Source of the DNA: JAJDXW01 sp965202895
Lineage (GTDB): Bacteria > Pseudomonadota > Gammaproteobacteria > HK1
DNA: 64,000 nucleotides
Direction: 5' to 3'
NCBI GenBank assembly: GCA_965202895.1
Contig: OZ241901.1
Location: 5,323,276 to 5,387,275, forward strand
Shown here one piece after another: positions 53,768-62,043 of this stretch (position 1 is the stretch's first letter; the number at the start of each line of letters is the position of its first letter). A program made the translations under genes and the position numbers. Below the pieces are notes generated by a model. It saw nothing but the letters and a program-made list of their open reading frames with translations. It was not told the origin of the DNA and did no database searches.

Positions 53768-54196
53768 TCATGAACCCGGGACCACCCGGAGACTTTCCCG
53801 TTCCGCCGCCAATGAAAGCCGACGGTCGAGGCAGACGAACGTGAGCGCACCCGCGAGCTCTTCGCGAATCAGCAGCGCGGCCCCGAGCTGGCCCGCATCG
53901 GCGGCCCGTAACGGGTGCCGCGCCAGCAGTGCATCGGCCCGGGCTCGAACGGCAAGCATCTCGGTCACTTCGTCCCAGCTCGCGGCGAAGGCGTGGAGCC
54001 GTTCGAGCGCTTCATGGCGCTGCTGCCGCGACAGTGAGCCCTCGCGGGCACGCCTCTCTATCGCACCGGTGATCTCGGTGCGTGTCCATACCCACGTAAC
54101 GATGTGGCCGTCTTCGGACAGCCGTGCGCGAACCGATTCGCTGTCCGGTTCGGCGACGACCACGGGGACGAGCGCGGAGGCGTCCCAGTACCTCAC
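53768..54196 (-). CDS. vapC: VapC-like PIN-domain toxin
   Basis: 142 residues from a GTG at 54196 that overlaps the antitoxin stop (GTGA). The PIN pattern is RYWDASALVPVVVAEPDSE with the first catalytic Asp, Glu in WTRTEITGAIERR, and ADAGQLGAALLIREE then FVCLDRRLSLAAE with the later acidic residues. PIN toxins are Mg2+-dependent ribonucleases that cut tRNA or rRNA when released from the antitoxin. The gene is intact. Confidence 0.85.
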   Translation of the reverse strand: MRYWDASALVPVVVAEPDSESVRARLSEDGHIVTWVWTRTEITGAIERRAREGSLSRQQRHEALERLHAFAASWDEVTEMLAVRARADALLARHPLRAADAGQLGAALLIREELAGALTFVCLDRRLSLAAERESLRVVPGS

Positions 54197-54474
54197 CGCC
54201 GATCCGTCCGATCCTCGGCCAACGCTTCCGACAGATTCACCGGCAGCGCCAGCGGCGGCTCGTCCAGGATGGCCGCGGCGCTTCCCTTGCCCGGCCTCAG
54301 CACCCCCTCGGCGATCAGGCGCTCCCGGGCCCCCTCGTCGTCGTTCGCGGCGGGAGGCACCAGTCTGGCGATCGGCGTGCCTCGATCGAGGACCTGAACC
54401 TCGCCGCCCCGGCGCACCATGCGCAGATAGCGGGAGAGGTTCGCCTTGAGGTCGGAGATGGATGCGGTGGTCAT
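54193..54474 (-). CDS. vapB: VapB-like (Phd/YefM-type) antitoxin
   Basis: 93 residues from the ATG at 54474. TTASISDLKANLSRYLRMVRRGGEVQVLDRGTPIARLVP is the typical DNA-binding N-terminal fold of Phd/YefM antitoxins, and the C-terminal half (AAAILDEPPLALPVNLSEAL) would wrap the toxin. It is coupled to vapC by a 4-base overlap. Autorepression at the promoter upstream of 54474 is expected from the family; a possible -10-like region lies around 54480-54510. Confidence 0.83.
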   Translation of the reverse strand: MTTASISDLKANLSRYLRMVRRGGEVQVLDRGTPIARLVPPAANDDEGARERLIAEGVLRPGKGSAAAILDEPPLALPVNLSEALAEDRTDRR

Positions 54475-54647
54475 CGTGACCAGTATGGTCTTCGATCGGG
54501 GACCATACAAGTCTCAAATCGTGTTCTCCGGCGGATGACCAGCCGGCCTTCGGAGGCGGTGCTACTGCCGGCCGAAAGGCCCGCGGACCGAATGGAGGAG
54601 GTCCCGACCATGCCCTCGGCGGATGGTCCCGAAAGACGAAGAAGCGG

Positions 54648-55033
54648 GTGTCCCGGATCGTGCTTCGCGACCTTCCCGCGATGACCGAAGCCGATCTGCG
54701 GAGCGGCGAGGAGTGGGCGCGAGAGACGATGCGGGGCGTTCGGTCCGTGACGGAGGCGGGAACGCCGCCAGGACGACGCGAGTTCGAGCTCACCCTGCTC
54801 GGCCCCGGCTATGGCGAGAGCATCGCCTTGCACGTCGGTGACGGCGTCTGTCCGGATCCTCGTAGACTCCTGCCTCGACAAGCACGGAATACCGGGAGCC
54901 CTGCGCTACCTGGAAAGCATCGGTCTCGATCCGGTTCAGGCCGTCGCCTTGAGCGTGGCGACCCACTGGCACGACGACCACATACGCGGGATGGCGCGGT
55001 TGGTCGAAGCCCGTGATCGAGCCGCATTGGACA
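54648..55033 (+). pseudogene. Metallo-beta-lactamase-fold hydrolase, frameshifted and truncated
   Basis: The first frame gives FELTLLGPGYGESIALHVGDGV. The next frame (+1, from about 54848) continues ILVDSCLDKHGIPGALRYLESIGLDP and ATHWHDDHIRGMARLVEA with the metal-binding HxHxDH motif. After about 55033 the family sequence ends and the region becomes the downstream flank of the oppositely oriented WYL gene. So the gene has lost both frame and C-terminal half. Similar MBL proteins occur in defence neighbourhoods, but nothing here shows a function. Confidence 0.7.
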
Positions 55034-55083
55034 AGCGATACAACCGGACGTTCCTCTTCCCCCCACCGTTCGCGCACCGCCAA

Positions 55084-56073
55084 TCACGCCGCCGAATGAT
55101 GCACCGCGAGCGCCCCGCACATCCTGGCCAGCCGTCGGCGAAGGCGAACGGGCTTCTCCACCGTGACGCTCTCCCCCCACGTGATCAGGTGCCAGCACAT
55201 CTCGTCGAGGCCGCCTGCCTCGAAGCGCACCGTCAGCGAGCCGTCCTCGTTCTCCTCGACGCTCTGGCCCGGATGGAACAGGAACGCCGAGGCGTCCCGC
55301 GCCGCCTCGGCGTCGAAGCGCAGCGCCACCTTGACCGGCTTCTCCTGAAACACGCCGAACGAACGCTCGGCGTAGCGCTGCAAATCGAAGGCCGGGTCCC
55401 GCTCGAACGTCTCGCCGGTGATCCGGGTCTCGCCCACGTTCGCCAGACGCCACAGTCGCGGCTCCTCCGCCCAGTCGGTCCACCCCACCAGGAACGCGCG
55501 GTTCCCGTAGAGCAGGCCGAGGGGCCGGATCTGCTGCCGGCTCCGCCGCCTCGTCGATTGGGCGAAGTAGCGGAACTCCACCTCCCGGCGGGTCGTGATG
55601 GCTTCGCGGAGGAGGGCGAGCAGGCCCGGATCCAGGCGCTCCCTCGGACCGGGGCGCATCGCCAGACCCTCGGCCTGCACGAGCATTTCGAGGTCGGACT
55701 CCACCCGCGCCCGCGATTCTTCGCGCAACGTGGCTTGCAGCTTCGCGGCCAGGTCCCGGAGCATGGTCGCGCGTTCGGCAAGGCCGGCGCGGTCCAGGGC
55801 CGTGGCGGCGGCCCCGAGCTCCACCAGCTCCTCCGCCGAGACCGAGACGAGGCGGCGCAGGGCGTCCGAGCGCAGCCGCCAGTGCCGCTTCCCGTCGTCC
55901 CGGTCCACGGGTTCCAGCGGCCCGAAGGCCGCCTCGACGGCATCGCGCCGGCGCTCGGCCGTCCGCCGGCTGATCGAGAACTGGGCTTCGATGTCGCCGA
56001 GGGTCAGCCCGCCGCGCGCGCCCTGGAGACGAACGGCCAGGTCCGGGATCTCCTTCAGGCGTTCGTAGCGCAT
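55084..56073 (-). CDS. HTH-WYL-domain transcriptional regulator
   Basis: 329 residues. The N-terminal winged helix-turn-helix is LTLGDIEAQFSISRRTAERRRDAVEAAFG (about residues 23-51). The WYL domain (residues about 155-215) includes EVEFRYFAQSTRRRSRQQIRPLGLLYGNRAFLVGW, a variant of the usual W-Y-L strand. A C-terminal WCX part ends near ALAVHH. WYL regulators bind nucleic-acid or nucleotide ligands and frequently control CRISPR, BREX, CBASS and other defence loci. It stands between a broken MBL gene and a toxin-like GNAT gene. The last third is duplicated in decayed form at 53538-53735. Confidence 0.87.
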   Translation of the reverse strand: MRYERLKEIPDLAVRLQGARGGLTLGDIEAQFSISRRTAERRRDAVEAAFGPLEPVDRDDGKRHWRLRSDALRRLVSVSAEELVELGAAATALDRAGLAERATMLRDLAAKLQATLREESRARVESDLEMLVQAEGLAMRPGPRERLDPGLLALLREAITTRREVEFRYFAQSTRRRSRQQIRPLGLLYGNRAFLVGWTDWAEEPRLWRLANVGETRITGETFERDPAFDLQRYAERSFGVFQEKPVKVALRFDAEAARDASAFLFHPGQSVEENEDGSLTVRFEAGGLDEMCWHLITWGESVTVEKPVRLRRRLARMCGALAVHHSAA

Positions 56074-56353
56074 TCCGCGGCCCTCCTTCGTCCCCGTGGC
56101 TCCGGCCGTCGATCCGCCGCTCCATGGGAGTCATTGCGGAGACCGCTACGGCGCCGTCACGGACACCATAGCGGACGCACCTGGAGCATTTCTCCCCCTT
56201 GCCCGCCGGCGCGCAAGCGTCAGGCGCTCGTCGAACGCGACCTGCTCCGTGTGCCGCGGCGGTCGAGCGAACGGTTTTCCCCGCAAGGCGCTGGATGTCC
56301 CGCATCGGGGAAATGGCACGGAGGCCGGTGTTCGTCCCCGCCGTCGCCTCGGT

Positions 56354-56881
56354 TCACCTGTGCCGCATCCCGGCCACCCATATCGCATCGGCAATGACAA
56401 CGAGCGGGAGCACCAGCTTGAGCGGCTCATCCAGCAGCGGCAGGGCACCGAAGCGTTCGTACCAGCGGGCGGCGTTCCCGTCCTTCGCGTCGATGGCAAG
56501 CGCCGTGCCGCCGACTTCCGCCGCTACGGCCAATGCCCGCTCTCCGGCGGCCAGCAACAATTCGCCGCCAAGTCCTTGCCCCTGTACGGACAAATCGACC
56601 GCCAGACGCCCGAGCCGAAAGACCGGCACGTCGCAGCGGCCGAGCTTCCTCGTCGATTCGGTGGGTACACGGGCGAACGCAATGGCGCCGGGGCTGATCG
56701 AGTAATCGCCGGGAACGCGCGCCGATTCGGTGGGAGATACGGCGACGAAAGTCTTGGCGCCGCCGGATTCATGGTTCTGTCGGGTGTAACGAATCAGGTA
56801 GTCGTTGAGAACGGGCGATCCGCAATCGAAGCTCTTGCGGTCGTGATGCCGGCCGATGGATTCCTCCCGCCAGTCCGGCAA
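56354..56881 (-). CDS. GNAT acetyltransferase, TacT-like toxin
   Basis: About 175 residues if the TTG at 56881 is used (PDWREESIGRHHDRKSFDCG matches the usual family start). An ATG at 56947 lies inside the neighbouring insertion sequence and is therefore unlikely to be original. Family segments are FDCGSPVLNDYLIRYTRQNHESGGAKTFVAV, RLGRLAVDLSVQGQGLGGELLLAA with the acetyl-CoA-binding loop, and AARWYERFGALPLLD. Such toxins acetylate aminoacyl-tRNA and are paired with a DUF1778 (RHH) antitoxin encoded just upstream. Here that place is taken by the left end of an IS1380 element 53 bases away, so the antitoxin is missing. Confidence 0.78.
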   Translation of the reverse strand: MPDWREESIGRHHDRKSFDCGSPVLNDYLIRYTRQNHESGGAKTFVAVSPTESARVPGDYSISPGAIAFARVPTESTRKLGRCDVPVFRLGRLAVDLSVQGQGLGGELLLAAGERALAVAAEVGGTALAIDAKDGNAARWYERFGALPLLDEPLKLVLPLVVIADAIWVAGMRHR

Positions 56882-56956
56882 CCGAGCTATATCCGAGCGG
56901 TGCGGCGTCGCGCGGCGGCAAGCAGGGCCGAAGCCCGAATATCGCATGAAGGAGTA

Positions 56957-57021
56957 CCGTCTGGCCCCATGATCGGTTATAATTCAGTGACTTGAACTGG
57001 ATTCAACCGGGAGCCAGACGG
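56957..57021 (+). promoter_or_regulatory. Transposase control region: inverted arms around an internal promoter
   Basis: CCGTCTGGC (56957-56965) pairs with GCCAGACGG (57013-57021), which covers the GTG start. Between them lies TATAAT at 56978-56983, a likely -10 box. GGGAG at 57009-57013 is the ribosome site. Transcripts entering from outside would contain both arms and could hide the start, whereas transcripts from the internal promoter would lack the left arm. The same layout is in copy 2 (arms 58689-58697 and 58745-58753, TATAAT 58710-58715). Confidence 0.5.
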
Positions 57022-58334
57022 TGACGAAATGGAACCACGGGTCGATGACGTTTTCAAGCTGCCGTCGGCGCCGGGTGCGGGCGGACTTCACCGGCGGGTC
57101 GGTTTCTTCTCATGGGGGGGCGCTGTTGTTGCGCGAGGTGGACCGCCGGCTCGGGCTGACCGAGCGGGTCGCACGTCGGCTCGGTGAGCCACGCCAGCGC
57201 GGGAAGGTTCGCCACGAGGTGGTGACGATGGTGCGCCAGAGGGTCCACGCGGTCGCGTTGGGATACGAAGATTTGAACGACCATGACGCCCTTCGTGAGG
57301 ACCCGGTCGTTCAGACCGCCTGCGGTCATGACCGCAGCTTGGCCAGTGCCTCGACGCTGTGCCGGTTCGAGCGGCGCGCCGAGCACCAGTGGGCGGTTGC
57401 GATTCATCAGGAGCTGGTCGAGCAATTCATTGCCTCGTTCGCGCGTGCGCCCCGGGAGTTGGTGCTCGACTTCGACGCGACCGACGATCCGGTGCACGGT
57501 CATCAGCCGGGCGCCTTCTTTCACGGGTACTATGACCACTACTGTTTTCTGCCGTTGTACGTATTCTGCGGTGAGCAGTTGTTGGTGGCCTACCTTCGTT
57601 GTTCGAACCAGGATGGAGCGAAGCACGCCTGGGGGATATTATCGTTGTTGGTCAAGAGGTTGCGTCGGGCATGGCCTGGGGTTCGCATCGTGTTTCGGGG
57701 GGACTCGGGATTCTGCCGACACCGGATGTTCGACTGGTGCGAGCGCCACGACGTGGGATACATCGTGGGGCTGGCTCGCAATCCGGTGCTCGAACGCGAG
57801 GCGGCGGTGGCGTGCGAGGTGGCCAGGGACGGCTTCGAGGCGACCAGGGCCAAGAGCCGGTCGTTCGACGACTTCAAGTATGCGGCGCGGACCTGGAGGC
57901 GTCGCCGGCGGGTCATCGCCCGCATCGAACACACCGCGAAGGGACGCAACCTGCGCTTCATCGTCACCAACCTTGAAAGGGAAGCGGACGAACTCCATGA
58001 CCGGGTGTACTGTCAGCGTGCAGACATGGAGAACCGGATCAAGGAACAGCAGTTGGCCCTGTTCGCCGACCGCACTTCGAGTTCGAAGTGGTGGACGAAC
58101 CAGTACCGGTTGCTGCTCGCGGGGTTGGCGTACACGCTGCTCGAGACGATGCGCCGCACGGCCCTGCGGGGGACGGACTTGGCCCGGTCGCAATGCCAGA
58201 GCCTTCGTCTGCGGCTGCTTCGCATCGGTGCGGTGGTGACCCGCAGCACCCGCACCGTGGCGGTGCGGCTGTCCACCGCCTGCCCTGACCAAGCCGTCTT
58301 CCGGCTGCTCGTACAGCGGCTCACGGCGGGATAA
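57021..58334 (+). CDS. IS1380-family transposase (DDE)
   Basis: 437 residues from the GTG at 57021. Catalytic segments are LDFDATDDPVHGHQ (first Asp, near residue 151), VFRGDSGFCRH (second Asp) and YCQRADMENRIKEQQ (Glu), the arrangement of IS1380/ISEcp1-type transposases. The reading frame is uninterrupted, so this copy may be active and could mobilise copy 2 in trans. Cut-and-paste or one-ended events of this family can carry neighbouring DNA. Confidence 0.9.
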   Translation: MTKWNHGSMTFSSCRRRRVRADFTGGSVSSHGGALLLREVDRRLGLTERVARRLGEPRQRGKVRHEVVTMVRQRVHAVALGYEDLNDHDALREDPVVQTACGHDRSLASASTLCRFERRAEHQWAVAIHQELVEQFIASFARAPRELVLDFDATDDPVHGHQPGAFFHGYYDHYCFLPLYVFCGEQLLVAYLRCSNQDGAKHAWGILSLLVKRLRRAWPGVRIVFRGDSGFCRHRMFDWCERHDVGYIVGLARNPVLEREAAVACEVARDGFEATRAKSRSFDDFKYAARTWRRRRRVIARIEHTAKGRNLRFIVTNLEREADELHDRVYCQRADMENRIKEQQLALFADRTSSSKWWTNQYRLLLAGLAYTLLETMRRTALRGTDLARSQCQSLRLRLLRIGAVVTRSTRTVAVRLSTACPDQAVFRLLVQRLTAG

Positions 58335-58563
58335 GCCCCAGCTTCGCGGCCTGCTCCGAATCCGCACCCCGGGCTCGACCCGGAGCGGCGCCCTACGCCG
58401 CATGACGCCATCGAGACCCGCAAACCCCCCTCAGCGCCCCCTCCGAACCACTCCAGGACGCGCCCCGGAGACTTCCGACCTCCTTCTACCTGCCGAAAAC
58501 TCTCCGGGCAGGGCCATACAACACCCCAAAATCATAGACCTCCGGCTTCGTGCAATATCCGGG

Positions 58564-58665
58564 GAAGTCGGTTCGGGTGGGTTCTCCCCCGAAGCGAAGC
58601 GAAGAGGGCGCTGTTCGACTTCATCGAAGGCTGGTACAACCGCCACCGGCGCCACTCCGCCCTGG
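58564..58665 (+). pseudogene. IS3-family transposase (OrfB) 3' fragment
   Basis: One frame reads KRALFDFIEGWYNRHRRHSAL, the conserved C-terminal signature of IS3-type OrfB integrases, cut off where the left end of IS1380 copy 2 begins. Only about 100 bp remain, squeezed between the two IS1380 copies. It marks an older insertion that served as the target. Confidence 0.65.
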
Positions 58666-59965
58666 CCCGGATATCGCACGAAGGAGTACCGTCTGGCCCC
58701 GTGATCGGTTATAATTCAGTGACTTGAGCTGGATATAACCGGGAGCCAGACGGTGACGAAATGGAACCACGGGTCGATGATGTTTTCAAGCTGCCGTCGG
58801 CGCCGGGTGCGGGCGGACTTTTCCGGCGGGTCGGTTTCTTCTCATGGGGGGGCGCTGTTGTTGCGCGAGGTGGACCGCCGGCTCGGGCTGACCGAGCGGG
58901 TCGCACGTCGGCTCGGTGAACCACGCCAGCGCGGGAAGGTTCGCCACGAGGTGGTGACGATGGTGCGCCAGAGGGTCCATGCGGTCGCGTTGGGATACGA
59001 AGATTTGAACGACCACGACGCCCTTCGCGAGGACCCGGTCGTTCAGACCGCCTGCGGTCACGACCGCAGCTTGGCGAGTGCCTCGACGCGGTGCCGGTTC
59101 GAGCGGCGCGCCGAGCACCAGTGGGCGGTTGCGATTCATCAGGAGCTGGTCGAACAGTTCATTGCCTCGTTCGCGCGCGCCCCAGGAGTTGGTGCTCGAC
59201 TTCGACGCGACCGACGATCCGGTGCACGGTCATCAGCCGGGAGCGTTCTTCCACGGGTACTATGACCACTACTGTTTTGTGCCGTTGTACGTGTTCTGCG
59301 GCGAGCAGTTGCTGGTGGCCTACCTTCGTTGTTCGAACCAGGATGGCGCGAAGCCCGCCTGGGGGATATTATCGTTGTTGGTCAAGAGGTTGCGTCGGGC
59401 ATGGCCTGGGGTTCGCATCGTGTTTCGGGGGGACTCGGGGTTCTGCCGACACCGGATTGCGAGCGCCACGACGTGGGATACCTCGTGGGGCTGGCTCGCA
59501 ATCCGGTGCTCGAACGCGAGGCGGCGGTGGCGTGCGAGGTGGCCAGGGACGGCTTCGAGGCGACCAGGGCCAAGAGCCGGTCGTTCGACGACTTCAAGTA
59601 TGCGGCGCGCACCTGGAGGCGTCGCCGGCGGGTCATCGCCCGCATCGAACACACCGCGAAGGGACGCAACCTGCGCTTCATCGTCACCAACCTTGAAAGG
59701 GAAGCGGACGAACTCCATGACCGGGTGTACTGTCAGCGCGCAGACATGGAGAACCGGATCAAGGAACAGCAGTTGGCCCTGTTCGCCGACCGCACTTCGA
59801 GCTCGAAGTGGTGGACGAACCAGTACCGGTTGCTGCTCGCGGGGATGGCGTACACGCTGCTCGAAACGATGCGCCGCACGGCCCTGCGCGGGGGTGTCAG
59901 AAATTCCGTGTTTGGGCTGCCTCGGTGGTGTTTGTTCGGTCCGGTGGGATGTCCGGCACTGTAGC

Positions 59966-59990
59966 AGCTCGGGGCGGATCGCCCCGAGCT
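59966..59990 (-). terminator. Perfect hairpin downstream of the IS256 transposase
   Basis: AGCTCGGGGCG-GAT-CGCCCCGAGCT is an 11-base perfect stem with a 3-base loop, 120 bases past the transposase stop on the minus strand. A strong transcription barrier is likely, although a T run is missing. Confidence 0.5.
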
Positions 59991-60109
59991 GGCCGACCGC
60001 GATTCCCCCCGAACGGGGGCACGGAGCGATTTCCACGGGCTGTCCACGGGCGCGGGGCCCCTGACTCGCCCAAGCGCCGGTGGGCAGGCGGTGGAAATCG
60101 CGGGGCCGG

Positions 60110-61336
60110 TCACGACTCCTCCACTACGAACCGCTCGCCGAAACGGATCGCCAGTTCCGGACGCACCTGATGCCAATGACGAGGCGGCGCCCGCCACTTG
60201 CGCTGCACCGCGCGCAACGCCAAGTACACCAGCTTCGTCGCCGCGCGGTCGTTGGGGAAGTGCCCCCGGGTGCGCACCGCTCGGCGCACCGTGCTGTTCA
60301 GGCTCTCGACCGCGTTGGTCGTGTAGATCGCCCGACGGATCGGCTGCGAGAACGCGAAGAACGCAGTCACCTGCTCCCAGGCGCTGCGCCAGCTCCGCGC
60401 GATCGCGGGGTACTTGCGCCCCCAAGGGCCGGCCTCGAACGCATCGAGCGCCGCTTCGGCCGCGGCCTGCGTCGGCGCCCGGTAGATCGTCTTGAGCGCC
60501 GCCGCCAACTCCCGGCGCTCCTGGTACGAGGCATACGCCAGCGACCGGCGGATGAGATGCACGATGCACGTCTGCACCGTCGCTTCGGGGTACACCGCCT
60601 CGATCGCCTCGGGGAACCCCTTCAGCCCGTCCACGACCGCAATCAGCACGTCGGTCACCCCGCGCGCCCTGAGCTCGTTCATCACCGACAGCCAGAACTT
60701 CGCCCCTTCGGTCTGCTCGATCCACAGGCCCAGCACCTCCTTGCGCCCCCCGCAGCTCACCCCGACCGCCAGATACACCGCCTTGTTGCGCACCAGGCCC
60801 TCGTCGCGGATCTTCACCCGCACCGCGTCGAAGTACATGATCGCGTACGTCTCCTCGAGCGGGCGCGACTGCCACTCGCCGACCTCGTCGAGCACCGCGT
60901 CGGTGACCTTCGAGACCAGCTCCGCCGATACCGACACCCCGTAGAGCTCTTCGATGTGGCCGCGGATCTCGCGCGTCGTCATGCCCCGTGCGTACATCGA
61001 GATCACCTTGTCGTCGAACCCCGGCAGGCGTCGGCAGTACTTCTCCACCAGCTGCGGCTCGAAGCTCCCCGCGCGGTCGCGGGGCACCGCCAGTTCCAGC
61101 GCTCCCTCGTCGGTGAGCACCCGCTTGCGGTTGTGGCCGTTACGGTGGTTGCCTCCCGAACGCTCGCGGTCCAGATGCGCGTCCATCTCCGCATCAAGCG
61201 CCCGCTCGGCCACCGCCTTCTTCAGATCGTCGAGTACGCCGCCATCGGCGAACACCTCGGCCGGGTCCGCCCCTGCCAACAGCTCGTCCAGCAGCTCATC
61301 GCGGAATCGTCGTACTTCGCGGGCTCGTCTCGCCAT
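60110..61336 (-). CDS. IS256-family transposase
   Basis: 408 residues, full length for the family and uninterrupted. Conserved blocks are PRDRAGSFEPQLVEKYCRRLPGFDDKVISMYARGMTTREI, IMYFDAVRVKIRDEG (first Asp), VLIAVVDGLKGFPEAIEAVYP (second Asp), RRAIYTTNAVESLNSTVRRAVRTRGHFP (Glu region) and a C-terminal WRAPPRHWHQ. An intact DDE enzyme, so the element is potentially active. Confidence 0.92.
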   Translation of the reverse strand: MARRAREVRRFRDELLDELLAGADPAEVFADGGVLDDLKKAVAERALDAEMDAHLDRERSGGNHRNGHNRKRVLTDEGALELAVPRDRAGSFEPQLVEKYCRRLPGFDDKVISMYARGMTTREIRGHIEELYGVSVSAELVSKVTDAVLDEVGEWQSRPLEETYAIMYFDAVRVKIRDEGLVRNKAVYLAVGVSCGGRKEVLGLWIEQTEGAKFWLSVMNELRARGVTDVLIAVVDGLKGFPEAIEAVYPEATVQTCIVHLIRRSLAYASYQERRELAAALKTIYRAPTQAAAEAALDAFEAGPWGRKYPAIARSWRSAWEQVTAFFAFSQPIRRAIYTTNAVESLNSTVRRAVRTRGHFPNDRAATKLVYLALRAVQRKWRAPPRHWHQVRPELAIRFGERFVVEES

Positions 61337-61855
61337 GCTCTGTCCTCCTCTTGGACTCCAAGACTATGGCACCCAACACACGTAATTTCTGACAGTCTCC
61401 CCTACGCGGGACGGGTCTGGCCCGGTCGCAATGCCAGAGCCTTCGTCTGCGGCTGCTTCGCATCGGGGCGGTGGTGACCCGCAGCACCCGCACCGTGGCG
61501 GTGCGGCTGTCCACCGCCTACCCTGACCAAGCCGTCTTCCGGCTGCTCGTACAGCGGCTCACGGCGGGATAAGCCCCAGCTTCGCGGCTCTGCTCCGAAT
61601 CCGCACCCCGGGCTCGACCCGGAGCGGCGCGCTACGCCGCGCGACGCCATCGAGACCCGAAAACCCCCTCCGCGCCCCCTCCGAACCACTCCAGGACGCT
61701 CCCCGGAGACTTCCGACCTCCTTCCACCAGCCGAAAATTCTCCGGGCAGGGCCATACAACACCCCAAAATCATAATCCTCCGGCTTCGTGCAATATCCGG
61801 GTGAAGCACCGCACACCGCTGCCCGCGTCGCGGTCCGCGAGCCAGACCGGAGCCG

Positions 61856-61965
61856 TCGATTCCTCGCCTCGAGGGTCTGGATTTTTCGCATCGAGGGAAT
61901 GGATTTCTCGCGTCAAGAACGTCGATTCTTCGCGTCGAGCCCTTGTATTTCTCGCCAGAGCAGGC
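61856..61965. repeat. Five degenerate 22-bp tandem repeats upstream of a DUF4143 ATPase
   Basis: Units start at 61856, 61878, 61900, 61922 and 61944, each exactly 22 bases. The shared core is about TSGATTYYTCGCRTCGAG followed by 4 variable bases, and the last unit is the most diverged. They begin about 54 bases after the right end of IS1380 copy 2 and end about 80 bases before the ATPase start. The 22-base period is two helical turns, which suits a series of protein-binding sites on one DNA face. There are no spacers, so it is not a CRISPR array. Confidence 0.65.
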
Positions 61966-62043
61966 GAGATTCCCCGGCTTGGGCAACCACCCTCGGGCCG
62001 CCTGCCCACGCACCGGAGAACGCACATCGACCCGACCCGGACC

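Larger units (their letters stand above)
56934..58563. mobile_element. IS1380-family insertion sequence, copy 1 (complete)
   Basis: Ends are CCCGAATATCGCATGAAG (left, 56934) and, inverted, CCCGGATATTGCACGAAG (right, ending 58563), which are imperfect terminal inverted repeats. Length is about 1630 bp. It carries one intact transposase. The right flank 58335-58563 is non-coding and is nearly the same in copy 2. The two copies lie in direct orientation, about 100 bp apart. Confidence 0.8.
59893..61401. mobile_element. IS256-family insertion sequence inside IS1380 copy 2
   Basis: Inner ends TGTCAGAAATTCCGTGTTTGGG (left) and, inverted, TGTCAGAAATTACGTGTGTTGG (right) are matching terminal repeats of the IS256 type. 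Candidate 9-base flanks CTGCGCGGG (59884-59892) and CTACGCGGG (61402-61410) differ by one base and would be the target duplication. The boundaries are uncertain by a few bases because the extreme left end looks slightly shortened. Confidence 0.78.
58753..61572 (+). pseudogene. IS1380 transposase, copy 2, inactivated several times
   Basis: It is nearly identical to copy 1 from the GTG at 58753. A 2-base loss near 59185-59195 (GCGCGCGCCCC versus GCGCGTGCGCCCC in copy 1) breaks the frame. A 10-base deletion near 59457 removes the FDW codons. The gene is then cut at about 59893 by an IS256-family element and resumes at about 61402 to a TAA at 61570-61572. The frameshifts show it was not under selection. 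Confidence 0.85.
58666..61801. mobile_element. IS1380-family insertion sequence, copy 2, split by an IS256-family element
   Basis: Left end CCCGGATATCGCACGAAG (58666) and right end (inverted CCCGGATATTGCACGAAG) at 61801. Apart from the internal 1.5-kb insertion it is collinear with copy 1. It is clearly degraded compared with copy 1, and the insertion sits near the 3' end of the transposase gene. Confidence 0.78.

Noticed and set aside
61856..61965. Possible CRISPR array
   Set aside because: The 22-base units follow each other directly, with no unique spacers of constant length.
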